Assembly (NCBI GenBank): GCA_002049455.2
Contig: KV918941.1
Span: 1 to 64,000 of the forward strand
Length of the DNA stretch: 64,000 nucleotides
Origin: Porphyra umbilicalis
Taxonomy: Eukaryota; Rhodophyta; Bangiophyceae; Bangiales; Bangiaceae
Reading direction: 5' to 3'
Positions 43,289-53,375 of this stretch are shown piece after piece (position 1 is the first letter of the stretch; each line of letters opens with the position of its first letter). The translations under genes were made by a program, and so were the position numbers. The notes beneath the pieces were generated by a model. It ran no database searches, was not told where the DNA came from, and saw only the letters and a list, made by a program, of their open reading frames with translations.

Positions 43289-44105
43289 CTACAAAGCAGA
43301 TGCAAAGCGAGCATTCCACAACACAAGCAGTCTTCGATGCTCGCCGTCCATTCCCTCTTGGAGGCGACGCATCGTCTTGGCGTAATACACGTTTTTGGCA
43401 ACAAAGTGAGCCTGCAGCAGGTACTCGTACGCGTCCGTGAAGTAGAGGAGGTCCATGGCGGGGTAGTCATCGTTTAGATGCGACGACTCAACCTCGACGC
43501 CGTAGACAGTCAGAGCCGGCATGTGCCGGGTGACCAGCATGCCCAAGTTGCCAAGGGCTGGTAACGGTGGTGCTGCTTTGTGCAGAGAAGCGCTACCGAG
43601 CTTTCTGGCGCCAGGACCCGGAGGGCGGTCCCACAAGCACACGCGTGGACTGAGATAGACAGAAGATGAAAACGAGTACAGGGCAGAGAAGATGTCATAG
43701 TCCAGTTCGAAACGACTCGTTGGCGGTACGGATACAGCAAGAAAAGCGTAAGTGAAGCAGGACGGCAAGCTAGCCACACAAAGAAACGAGCACATACCCG
43801 GTCATCCGCGCTTGCCAAACCAACGTATGAAGGGGGACGACGTTGAGCATCGTTTCGGTCAGCGAGCCATCGCCCCAAGCCCAGCAAGGAATCGTGTCGG
43901 CGTCATCGCCGAGCGACCGGACCTGGACCGGTACATATCGTGACGGAAGTGACCCAGTAGGCACCAAAGCGCAGTCCACATCGACGACCCCGCGAGCTGC
44001 AACACGATCAGCATGGTAGAGCTCTCGGAAAGGAGGGCACGCCTGGACAGCGCCAGCACCCGGCGCCCAGTCTCGAGCGCGGCAGTCAAACGCCGACTCG
44101 GTCAC
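43289..44105 (-). CDS. Hypothetical two-exon protein, 5' end not seen
   Basis: I do not recognise this family. Two minus ORFs look like successive exons. The first (44105 down to 43798, frame open from 44117) contains ELYHADRVAARGVVDVD, LPSRYVPVQVRSLGDDAD and ETMLNVVPLHTLVWQARM. The second (about 43604 down to 43289) contains LPALGNLGMLVTRHMPAL and MDLLYFTDAYEYLLQAHF. A donor G|GTATGTG at 43797 and an acceptor GCGCCAG at 43605 join them in phase (193-bp intron); another in-phase acceptor lies at about 43593. The first exon has no ATG at its start, so a further 5' exon probably exists, perhaps in the Gly-rich ORF just upstream. Varied amino-acid use, unlike the surrounding low-complexity ORFs, is why I think it is real. 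Confidence 0.45.
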
Positions 44106-44299
44106 GATCGCTGACCGTCACACCAGATGTGAGTAGCACAGGTTGGCGTATACGGTACAAAGTGGCCGCGTGGGAGCCGCGGCTAGCAGACCACTTTCTC
44201 CATCAGCCCGGGGCCGCCGGCGTCCCAAAGGGGTGCTCGCATGAGCGTTTCCATCCCGCCGCCGAGACCGAGCAGCCAACGGTGCCGCGCCGAACGTAT

Positions 44300-45480
44300 C
44301 GGTTGGCAATCGGGACGGGCTGCCCTCGGCGGCGGATAAATCAGTGCGCGCAGGACCGCTGCAACCCGCCCCACCACCAACCGCCGCGTCGAGGCCACCC
44401 CCGCCGCTACCTTCGTATGCGGGGGGCGGGGCACCGCTGCGACCCGCCCCACGACCAACCGCCGCGACGCGGCCATCCCCGCCACCGCCTTCGTGTGCGT
44501 GGGGCGGGGCACTGCTGTGACCCGCCCCGCCCTCAACCGCCGCGCCGCGGGCGCCCCCGCCGCTGCCTTGGCTTAGAGTCGGTGGGGTACCCCTGCGACC
44601 CGCCCCACCACCAACCGCCGCGACGCGGCCACCCCCTCCACTGCCATCGTGTGCGTGGGGCGGGGCACCGCTTTGACCCGCCCCGCCCTCAACTGCCGCG
44701 CCGCGGGCGTCCCCGCCGCCGCCTTGGCCTACGGTCGGCGGGGCACCGCTGCGATCCGCCCCACGACCAACCGCCGCGCCGTGGCCGCCTCCGCCGCCGC
44801 CATGGCCTACGGTCGGCGGGGAGCGGCCGTGACGGGCCCCACCCACAACCGCCGTTCCGAGGCCACCCCTAGTGCCACCTTGGCAAAAGAGGGCGAGGCC
44901 GACGCTGCGACCCGCCCCAACACCAACCACCGCGCCGCGGCCACCCCCAGCACGGCCTTCGCGTTCGGGAGCCGGGGCACTGTTCTGACCCACCCCACCA
45001 CCAGCCGCCGCGCCAATGCCACTGCCACTTCCGCCTTGACCGACGGGCGGCTGAGCGCCGCCGCGACCGCTCCCACCTTCAACCGCCCCGCCAGGGCCAA
45101 ATCGTCCTTCGCCTTAGCCAATGGGGGGCAGGGCATCGATGCCACCCGCCCTGCCCGCCACGGCCGCGTCGCGGCCACCCCCGCCGACGCCTTCGTGTGC
45201 GGGTAGCGGGGCACCGCTGCGACCCGCCCCATCACCAACCGCCGCGCCGCGGGCGCCCCCGCCGCCGCCTCGGCCTACGGACGGCGGGGCATCACCGCCA
45301 CCCGCCCCGCCCTCAACCACTGCACCGCGGCCCCTCCCGCCTCCTCCCTCGCCTGCGGGGGGCGGGGCACCGCTTTGGCTCGCCCCATCACCAACCACCG
45401 CGCCACCGCCACCCCCGCCGCTACCTTGGCCGACGAGCGGCGGGGCGCCGCCGCGACCCGCCCCAGCAGCAGTGTTGGCA
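44300..45480 (-). repeat. 78-bp tandem repeat, about 15 copies
   Basis: GACCCGCCCC or a close variant recurs at 44363, 44441, 44519, 44597, 44675, 44753, 44831, 44909, 44987, 45065, 45143, 45221, 45299, 45377 and 45455, exactly 78 bp apart. On the minus strand it codes 26-residue Gly/Ala-rich units of the kind GAGRSGAPPPAHEG. Copies differ by about 10-25% by eye. Confidence 0.92.
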
Positions 45481-45599
45481 GTGGCTTTTGCCCGGGAGCC
45501 ACCGCCCGCCACCTCGCCGGCACCTCCCACCTCAGAGGCGCCGTTGCGAGTAGCACCGTTCCCCTGCGTTCCGGCATCGCCGTAGACACCAGTGCCGCC

Positions 45600-45740
45600 G
45601 CTACCATTCCCACCACCACCACCGTCGCCACCACCGTCGCCGCCATCGTCGCCGCCACCGCCACCGTCGCCGCCACCGTCGCCTCCACCGTCGCCGCCAC
45701 CGTCGCCGCCACCGTTGCCGCCACCGTCGCCGCCCTCATT
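45600..45740 (-). repeat. 12-bp-type microsatellite (Gly/Asp-rich coding)
   Basis: CCGCCACCGTCG-type words are repeated. They code GGDGGGDGG in the minus-strand family-B frame, similar in kind to the Gly-Gly-Asp tract in the KDZ exon at 12.4 kb. Confidence 0.8.
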
Positions 45741-46563
45741 GCCATCGTCGTTCTTGGCGGCGCCGTCGCCGGCCGCGCCATCTTCGATCGTCTTGCGCTG
45801 CGGCACGCCGGCTTTCTTGGGTGCCGGGGGCGCGCGCTTGCCGTCGCCGTACAGCTTTAGCACGAACTTGTAGAATGCGTCTTTGATGTGTACCATGTAC
45901 ACGATCAACGCAAGGCCCGCCCCGACGCGCATCTGAGACCGGTTGCCCATCTTGAGCGCGACCATGTTGAAGGGCTTTCGGGCCCGAGGGGTCGTCGTGG
46001 GAATGCGTACGGTGACGCCCAGTGTAATCACAGGGGCAAGCTGCTCGTAGACGACCTGTGAGATGTCCAACGCCTGCTTGCAGTAGTGTGCCATCACGTC
46101 GAAGAAGCCCTGCACGTCGGCCAACAACACCCGCCTCAGCTCGCCAGCGCACAGCTGCAGCCCGACATCACGCACGACCGCGGCTTCCACGGGTATCTCC
46201 TCCTTCTGCGCGGTGGAAATCTCCAACAGCCTCGCTCGATGAGAGGCAAGTGCGTTGGCACGCGCAACTCGTTGGACCGGCGTCTGCGGGCCATCAGCGT
46301 CGTTGTCTATTTGAAGGCCTGATCCCACCACCGCCGGTACACGGATGCCCCGCGGAAGAGGAGGAAGAGACTCCGGGGCGGCAATAGCGGCGGGGTGAGC
46401 CACCGCGGCTGCCGTAGGGGGGGATGATCCGGGGCCGGGGGGGGTGGTTCGGCCGGCGGGGGGAAGGGCGGGTGGACCGGCAAGGGGGAGGGGGGGTGCG
46501 CCGGCGGGTGGGGATGACGCGAGGGTAGTGGATGACACAGGAGCCTGCAGAGAGTGAGGCGCA

Positions 46564-47461
46564 TCAACCCTCGCGGTCACGGCGGTCGGTGCTACGCGCG
46601 CGAAGGCGCTGGCGGAAGGCCTCCGTGTCGGGAAGCTGGTCCGCGAGGTCCAGCAAAGCCCCGAGGGTAGCAGCCGCCTCGGCGTCGGGACCCGCGGGGT
46701 TGATGCAGATGTTGGACGCCCCGAGGGTGCGGATCCAATCGAGGAGACGCGGGGGGTGACGCCACAAGACTTGGCGGGTGCGGAACGTCTCGAGGAGAAC
46801 GACGGCCGCCGCGAGGGCCCACTCGCTACGGAAGACGGCCCACGAGGCACGCCGGCCCGCGTAGAGGTCGTCCGTGGCGTAGGCGTGCACCCACGGGAGT
46901 TCCACCATGCAGCCGTACGGGACTTCCACCCCGGACCACCACGCGGGAGTGGGCAAGTAGAAGTGCGAGCGGATCGCCGTGGCACAGATCGAGTACTCCG
47001 CCTGGTGCCACGCCACGAGGTGCCCGGTAAGGCCGCCCCGGTGGTTGCGAGCCGTCGTCAGCTGCACCGTCGTGGGGCCCTCCGCGTCCGACACGCCGAT
47101 GAAGGGCGGGCACGTGAGGATGTACTCGAAGGTCGGCACCAACGGCGGGTCCACCGGGGGGTCGTCCATGAAGCCCACGAAGGACCGGCGGTACCCCACC
47201 TCGCGGCTACGCCGCACCACGGTGATCGACGAGGCGCGGTCATCAGGAAGGCACGAGGGCGTGCGGCATCGCCGCGATGTGCGTGGCGAACGGGTTGGAG
47301 GGGCGCGTCGAGTCGATGCCCCGAAACGTCGCGTGGGCCAGCGACCCCGCCACCCCCATGCGGGCCTCCTCACGGGCCCACGCGGGCACCCACGTCACCG
47401 GGTTGGACAAGACGGGCAGTGGGCCCACGACGGTCTGATAGCGCATCTCCTCGTCGGCCAT
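46564..47461 (-). CDS. Unrecognised protein in two frames meeting at a TCC-TGA-T site
   Basis: The upstream frame reads protein-like from MADEEMRYQTVVGPL (ATG at 47461; the frame is open further upstream and may start earlier) to AAMPHALVPS, then TGA at 47245-47243. The +1 frame takes over at exactly that point with DDRASSITVV and continues for 226 codons (RRSFVGFMDDPPVDPPLVP, TFEYILTCPPFIGVSD, YLPTPAWWSGVEVPYGCMVE, TLGASNICINPAG) to a TGA at 46564. The join would give 298 residues. Both halves have balanced composition, unlike neighbouring shadow ORFs. A +1 shift at TCC-TGA-T, a small indel, or a tiny intron could explain it. I recognise no domain. It is followed on the same strand by family-B sequence. 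Confidence 0.5.
47242..47248 (-). other. Candidate +1 ribosomal frameshift heptamer TCC-TGA-T
   Basis: On the minus strand the end of the upstream frame reads GTG CCT TCC TGA TGA. Reading TCC, skipping T and continuing GAT GAC CGC moves exactly into the downstream frame. TCC-TGA-T is the known shift site of eukaryotic ornithine decarboxylase antizyme genes; the encoded protein here does not look like antizyme. No stimulatory structure was verified. Confidence 0.4.
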
Positions 47462-50400
47462 CGCGGAGGACGACGCGGGCACGGGCGTCCCGTCGACGGG
47501 CGGCCGCCGGGTCCTCGGTCCGACAAGGAGGGGGGGGGGGACCCCCGGGGGCCGACAGAAACAAGAAGCGGCGGGCACCACGGTGGGGGTGGACGGCACG
47601 TCGTGGGGTTGGCGGAGGAACGAGTCGGCGAACACCGCGTCGCAGCGAGCGCGGAGGGTTACGTCGTGGGGTGGCGTGGGGGAGTCGTAGAGTCGCCTGT
47701 GTGGGGGGGGGGTGAGCCCGGGGTGTGCGTGTGGGCCCACGGGGAGGGGTGGGGCCAACGTGTGTCTCGGGGGGTGTGGGGGCCACGGGGCACTCGTGCG
47801 GGCCGCTCGCCACGCCACGCCGGTGTCGCGTGGGGCCGATCCCGTCCGCGGACCGACCTCGACAAACCCCCCGGGGCGAGGATCGGGGGGGGGGGGTGGC
47901 GGTTGTGGCCGGCACCAGGCCAGGGGGCCGGGCCGGAACCCCCTCCTCAGGGGTCGTCGCAAGACGGGCAGGGACGCCACGTCACGCGACGAGGGGGCTG
48001 TGTGGCGGTCGGGGGTCCCCAGTTGGAAGGGGCGTGGCCCCTCAGCTGTGGACAGCACACCCCCGGGGGCCGTCCCGAAATATCCCGATCCGGGCCAGCA
48101 AGGGAATGACCTGTCCAGATCTCGGGGAGATTGGATTCGGTCGGGGGCGGGGCTTTTCCCAAGTGGTTTTCCCAGCCCCCCTACTACTTGTTTGAACTTT
48201 TCGCTTTGGAGGGATTTATCTGTTTGGCGCATTTGAGGTGGCTTCTTTGGCCACCGGCGTTCGGTTTGGGAGGGGTAAATTGACAGCGGGGACGCCGTCC
48301 CCGTCGCCGTTTGATAAAACCAACTGTGCTTTGGACTACGATTCCCCCCTGGGCTTCGCCGTGATCCTCTCCTCCTGTTGGGGGAAGGCTGTTCTGTGGG
48401 TCGATTTCCGGGGCAGTTCCTTCGACGGACCGAGCTGATCAAGAGGTCACTTCGGCCAGACGACGAACCAACGTGGTGGTGCTTAGAACCGCTACAGTCG
48501 CGTCAGTGTTGCGCGCGCGGTCGACCAACGGCGAGTTGAATGCAGCCTGAAAACGAGAAAATCTCGCAAGACACCGCGTGCGTATCGAGCTCCTCTGGCG
48601 CTCATGCAGCCTGGCAAGCCAACTCCTAGAGTGATGTCTGACGTGCAGCACGCACTGCTTTGTCTCCGTTCCTGGAAAAATAGCCGTCTTCCACGGAAAG
48701 GTTCGCGGTGTCAGCGGTCAACAATCGTCTCGGGCTTGAAGACGCATGACATACATGACAATGCCGTCCACGGCAGCGTGCCACGCACCAATTTGCATGT
48801 CAGCAGCACAGCCTCGACGCAAGGTCAGATGTCCGACTTGCGTCCGAGGTGACGGACCACGTGGCGGCGCACGCGTTGAGCGCTCCCCCCACCGCGCTGT
48901 CGAGGCGATGTTGCAAGGCGTGGTCAAACTGCACCCAGATGACCTGTTATCCCCACCGCGGATACGCCCCCCTCTTGACTCGCTCCGTCGGCTGCTTCGG
49001 AAAGACCGGATGAGGTCAAGTCTCCTTGAATCTGGTTATTCACAAGAAATCGACTCGTCGATCTGGAAAACCATGGTCGGCTACAGCTGTATTTGATGGG
49101 GGGCTACTGAGGGCGCTTAGGGCGCTGGGGGCGCTGGTAGGCGCTGTTAAGGCGCTCATAGGGCGCTAATACGCACAGCGCCCTCAAAATAGGGGCTCAC
49201 ATATCAACCCTGCCTGAAATCATCCGTGAGCGGCCGCCCACGTCATCATCACCGACGGAGGTGACCTTGGCATGGCATAACAAATTGACGTTTGACCGAC
49301 TGGAGGCCAGAGAGCAGCGCGAGTGGCAACTCGATCTGTCGTCCAAATGAATTTTCGGGCGGTGATGGCACTACGTCTGGGGCGATGAGAATCCCCCACC
49401 CCCACTCAATGAGCACCGGCTGCGGCAGGGCCACCCGCCACCGGCACCGCTCTTGCCGACACCACTGCCGCGCGGCAGCTCTGCAGCTGGTTGCTGTCTG
49501 CAGCCGCCCCCTGGTCCCCCACTATTCGCCGGGCCACTGGCCGCCGCCTCTTCCCCGCCATGAGCACCTCGTGGAGGCGGGCAGTCGGCACCGTGTCTGG
49601 CGGTCGTGGTGCACGAGTTGCGTCAACGCGGTGGCAGCGTGCTTAGACCACCCAGCGCGGCTGTGCGGCCGTGGCACAGCAGCACCCGCTGCCGTGACGG
49701 CATGCCCTTTCCACTCTGGCGTTTTCTTGCATCGCTGAAACAAACGTTGCCTGATCTGACACTCATCCTTTTGTCTGCCATGGTGGTCTGCCTGTCACCC
49801 CCTCGTGCCACTACCGCGCTTTTGCCTGCCGTCCCCACCTCCTGCCTGTTCCTCCCCCCCGCAAGCCCCAATGACCCGAAAATTTTGAAACAAGTCGCTT
49901 ACCTGACCAAAGAAGTCTACCGGCGCCTCGGGCGGGAGAGAGGGGGGACCCCGACGCCGTCTCCGACGCAGCCGCCCCGCCGCCACCACCCGGCCGCCAC
50001 CCGCAGGCCAAGAGGACGGGGCGGTGGAGGGGTAGGGGAAGGAGAAAGATGAGACGCGTGAGGCGCTTTTTGGGGAGATGAGGGGGGTCGGCGTTGCGGG
50101 TTGAGGGCGGCGGGGGATGGCGACGCCACGACGCGCCCGCATGCCCAGGGGGGGGAGGGGGTGCATACGCGGGACAGGCAAGCGTCAGAACGGCTCCCCT
50201 CGCGTCAGTCGCCGCCGTAGCAGGTACTGTGAAAGTGTTCATGATTGCGCGTGGCGGCGGGTTACGACGCGTCGAGCGGCGAGCCGCCCCCACTCCTCTG
50301 ACCGCTGCCCGTGCCGCTGGCGGCCATTCCTTCCAGTAGCTGCCCCATTGCTGAGCGCTGTCCCCACCGTGGGCCACCCCCCCGCCGCTGGCCGCTCCTC

Positions 50401-50680
50401 GCCGCTGGCCGTCACTCTCGACGCTGATGGCCGCCCCCGTTTCGTTCGCTAGACTGTTCTTTACCCACTCTATACACTGTTTCTTGCTTCTGAAAGGTGA
50501 GATGTGTGATAGGTGGTCCATAGGTACGCTCGTCTGGGTCGAGTGCCGCAGGCTGTCTCGGACTGGTGGCACCTTGCCTGTCCAGTAAAAGCATGAATAA
50601 TAAGTTTCTGCGCGAAACGACGCATACCATCGCGACCAGCCCACGTGAGTGCACCAGGTGTGCTTCCTAGCAGGAAGTGC
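47462..50680. other. Intergenic; no confident gene
   Basis: Bases 47500-48000 are GC-rich with G-runs. The minus frame upstream of MADEE stays open to 48442 and may hold more of that gene (RARCDAVFADSFLRQ is protein-like). Bases 48440-49110 contain a short plus ORF (48746-49096, 116 residues) without motif. Bases 49200-50460 are C-rich with antisense-paired low-complexity ORFs (49811-50644 minus, 49606-50052 plus). Confidence 0.4.
49111..49183. repeat. GGCGCT short repeat cluster with terminal hairpin
   Basis: GGCGCT or GCGCT occurs seven times at roughly 10-bp steps. The last copy, GGGCGCT at 49161-49167, can pair with AGCGCCC at 49177-49183. The pairing potential changes register along the cluster. 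Function unknown. Confidence 0.7.
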
Positions 50681-51289
50681 GTGTTTTGGTCGTTTTGCTC
50701 ATCATTTGCTGGCAAGGGCCCGTTTCACCCCCGGGAGAGACACGACACCGGACTGGCACATATGAAGAAAGACAGCCATGCGGACAGCTTTTTACATGGA
50801 TGGAGATGCTCAGCAGAGATGGAGTGCCCTCCAGGAGACAGGTCCATCGCTTTGTTTTGGAAAAAACCATGAGAAGTGCCGTCGGCAGGTGGGAAGCGCG
50901 ATTGCGTGTTGCAATGGATTTGCAGTGTCAGCTGCCTGCGATCAGCATGCTCTGCATCGACCACATTGAGCCGCAGATCAGTTGCGATCCCCAGATCGGT
51001 TCTGACACTCGCCAATGCAGAGCACGAGGAGCGCAGCTGACACTTCACAATGCAGTGCAACGCGCGGTCGCGCTTCCCTCCTGCCTACGGCACTTCTCAT
51101 GGTTATTTCCAAAAAAAAAACGATGGACCTGTCTCCTGGAAGGCACTCGATCTCATCTGAGCATCTTCATCCATGGAAAAAGCTGTCCGGATGGTCGTCT
51201 TTCTTCATATGTGCCAGTCCGGTGTCGTGTCTCTCCCGGGGGTGCAATGGACTCTTCCCTGCAAAAGATGGGCCAAACGACCAAAACAC
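50681..51289. mobile_element. Fold-back element with 277-bp inverted arms
   Basis: Bases 50681-50957 and 51014-51289 are inverted copies of each other, clearly similar over their whole length by eye (ends GTGTTTTGGTCG / CGACCAAAACAC, inner ends TGCTCTGCAT / ATGCAGAGCA), around a 56-bp centre. The arms differ by scattered substitutions, so the insertion is not very recent. No coding capacity is visible. Long-TIR fold-back elements of this sort are usually non-autonomous DNA transposons; no flanking target duplication was evident. Confidence 0.85.
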
Positions 51290-52787
51290 ACATTTTCTGC
51301 AAGAGAACACATTACAAAGAGCGCGAAGCGCAACGAACAGCCTCGGACCGTGTGCTCCGTGAGAAAGTTGGGCAAGGCACGCGCCACAAAAAAAGAGCAA
51401 CAGCAGCACCATGGACCTCGTGCACGTGCGGAGCTGTCGTACAACAGCAGCACCTCTGTCCCTCGGCATTGACCAGCCCCCCCACCCCTCCCCGCCGCAC
51501 TGCCGCTTTCGTCATCTGCGTCCACTCTGCCAGCCCCGCAAAGTGGCGCCCCCCCCACCCGTGCCACCAACATGAGGGGCTCTCCCCTCGCCACTCACGC
51601 CCCTCCCACAGACCCACTGCGGGGGCACACGCGCATCAAGCGGCGGCAGTCGGACCGCCACCCACGCCTCTCCACGGCTGGGCGCGTCCCTCCGCGGCGT
51701 CATTGCCCCTGAGAGGGACCTCTGCCGCCCGATGAGCGCCCGCCACGGCGGTGGGCGACGTGTCCGGGACCGCCGGAAAGGGCAGTAAAAAGGCGGCCAG
51801 CGCGGCCGCCGACGCGTCCCCCCGCCGCGCGCCGCACGCCGACAGGCGGCGCAGAGGTTCGTCGTCTCCCGCCAAAGCGCGCGCCTGCACACAGCCCTCG
51901 GCCGATCAGTCGGTCGAGCTGGGCGCAGACGTCGCACAGACGCGCGGAGAAGGACGCCGCTCTGCGCCGCGGCGCCGCCGCCGCCCCTCACTTTCACCGC
52001 CCACCGCCCCCCATCCGCACCGACGCGCGCCGACGAGGTCATGTCCAGACGGGCGTGGCGCTGATGACCGCCGCCCCATGGCCGCTGCAGGTCGCCGCCG
52101 CAGCGCAGCTGCGGCGCGTCGTGGTCTGCCCTCCGACTGGCAGGACGACGGACCGCGACGGCGGCAGCGGCTGCGGTAGCGGCGGCGGCGGCAGCTCAGT
52201 GGTGGCGACACCCACTGCCGATCGCTGCCCCTTGCTGGGCGGTTTCGGCGAGATGCCGACGCCACGGCGCGCCGCGCGGACCGCACAGGCGGGCGCGCCG
52301 CAAGGGCCACAGGCATCGCTAACAGCAGCCGCTGTTGCCTCGCCGCCGCCCCCACGCGCCGCGCCTCCGTCGCACGATGGCGCCGCGCGGTGCCGGCAGC
52401 GGCGCCGCCACCGCCGGCGCGACAGCACCCCGAAGGTGGCAGTTACACCGCTTGCTGGCTTCGGCGCCGCTGCCGCCACCGGCTGCACATTGCGGGCGTG
52501 CGGGCGCTCTGGCAGCGTCAGACACCCGAGGACACCTCCGACGGCTCCGGCGGCGCCCCGTACGCCGCTGGCCACGCCGCCAGTTGGCGCTTTTGCCGGG
52601 CCCGTGGCGGCGGCCGAGGGGGGACCCCCGCCGCCCGCCGCCCGCCATCGGCCGCCACGCGGCTCGACCGGCGTAACGTCTGCTTCCGCCGCCCCCGCCG
52701 ACGACGCTCCGAGACTGAGACCGCTACGATCGCGCCAGCGACAACGGCGGCAGCACCAGTGGGACCGCCGCCGGTGAGCCGACGCTC
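51290..52787. other. GC-rich interval without confident gene
   Basis: Antisense pairs of Ala/Arg/Pro-rich ORFs (52039-52911 minus, 52055-52777 plus) fill this stretch. None has a motif. The minus strand near 52730-52800 may be the decayed end of the frame described at 52788-53312. Confidence 0.4.
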
Positions 52788-53312
52788 TCAAAGCGGACGA
52801 GGGGATGATCGTTGACGGGGATAGGCGTGCCGTCTGTGCCGGCGACGCGGCGCATAAATGCGGTCCGGCGCCGCGCCCCGCGCCGCTGGACGGCGCCAAC
52901 CGCCGGCACACCGCGTGCGCCGCGGCACTGGCCTTTGGCCGTGTCGCCCCCGACCACCACCTCGTTTGTTAGCGACGTCGGAGCCCACGCCCGGCGGCGC
53001 AGGCACATCGTCTGTGCGACGATTGCTTTGGTCGGCGGCGGTCCCAGCCTTGTTAGCGCGGATTTTGTCCAGCTCTGGGACAAGGGCAAGCAGCTCGTCC
53101 AGCCACAGCTGCCACGGCACGCGTACAGCCGGCTTTCTCTTGCCAGCCGCGGTCGTCGTGACCTCCTGCTTGGCCTCCTTGTCCTTTCAGTCGGGGTCCG
53201 GCCACGCAACGTCCCACAGGCGCAGGATATACACGCGTTCCTTCTCTTTGTTGTCGACGCCGGGTTTGCCCATGGCCACTTGGCGTAGCTTGTCGTAAAC
53301 CGGGTCCTTCGG
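52788..53312 (-). pseudogene. Charged protein frame interrupted by one TGA
   Basis: A minus frame from about 53312 reads GKPKDPVYDKLRQVAMGKPG, then NKEKERVYILRLWDVAWPDP, then a TGA at 53189-53187. It then continues in the same frame as KDKEAKQEVTTTAAGKRKP, VPWQLWLDELLALVPELDKI and NRRTDDVPAPPGVGSDVA before drifting into low complexity. The charged, varied composition on both sides of the stop suggests a gene remnant. The first part resembles the C-terminal tail of the adjacent 53-55 kb frame (KQDPTWRRMMVAARILMEAY), so it may be a duplicated tail. If the TGA is real, the upstream gene simply ends there. No function is recognised. Confidence 0.4.
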
Positions 53313-53375
53313 CTTACCGTACCCCCTTCAGAGAAATGAAGACACCTTTATACGCCACGACTCCGCGCTGACGTT

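Larger units (their letters stand above)
44118..46544 (-). pseudogene. Family member B: conserved core plus Gly-rich repeats, broken by one TAA
   Basis: One minus frame runs from upstream of 46544 to 44118 with a single in-frame stop, TAA at 45116-45114. A strong acceptor (TCACTCTCTGCAG) ends at 46545, so the exon may begin at 46544 with APVSSTTLASS. A Pro-rich part and an acidic segment (LQIDNDADGPQTPVQ) follow. Then comes a folded core: VVRDVGLQLCAGELRRVLLA, DVMAHYCKQALDIS, RVGAGLALIVYMVHIKDAFYKF. It resembles blocks in the 35-39 and 53-55 kb genes. After a basic patch and a Gly/Asp microsatellite come 26-residue Gly-rich repeats, and the TAA falls in one of these where other units have CAA. 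Reading continues in frame for 332 more codons. It may be a true C-terminus, a nonsense mutation or an assembly error. No function is recognised. Confidence 0.5.

Noticed and set aside
44129-45206. Plus ORFs rich in Pro/Arg across the 78-bp repeats
   Set aside because: Frames are kept open by the 78-bp periodicity; the minus frame continues into the balanced family-B core.
46564-46985. N-terminal part of the 623-codon minus ORF (MPRRSARTST...)
   Set aside because: This part overlaps the more protein-like frame ending at 46564; family B more likely starts after the acceptor at 46545.
46564-47461. Ornithine decarboxylase antizyme
   Set aside because: The TCC-TGA-T site matches, but the downstream protein lacks the antizyme core motifs and is not clearly related.
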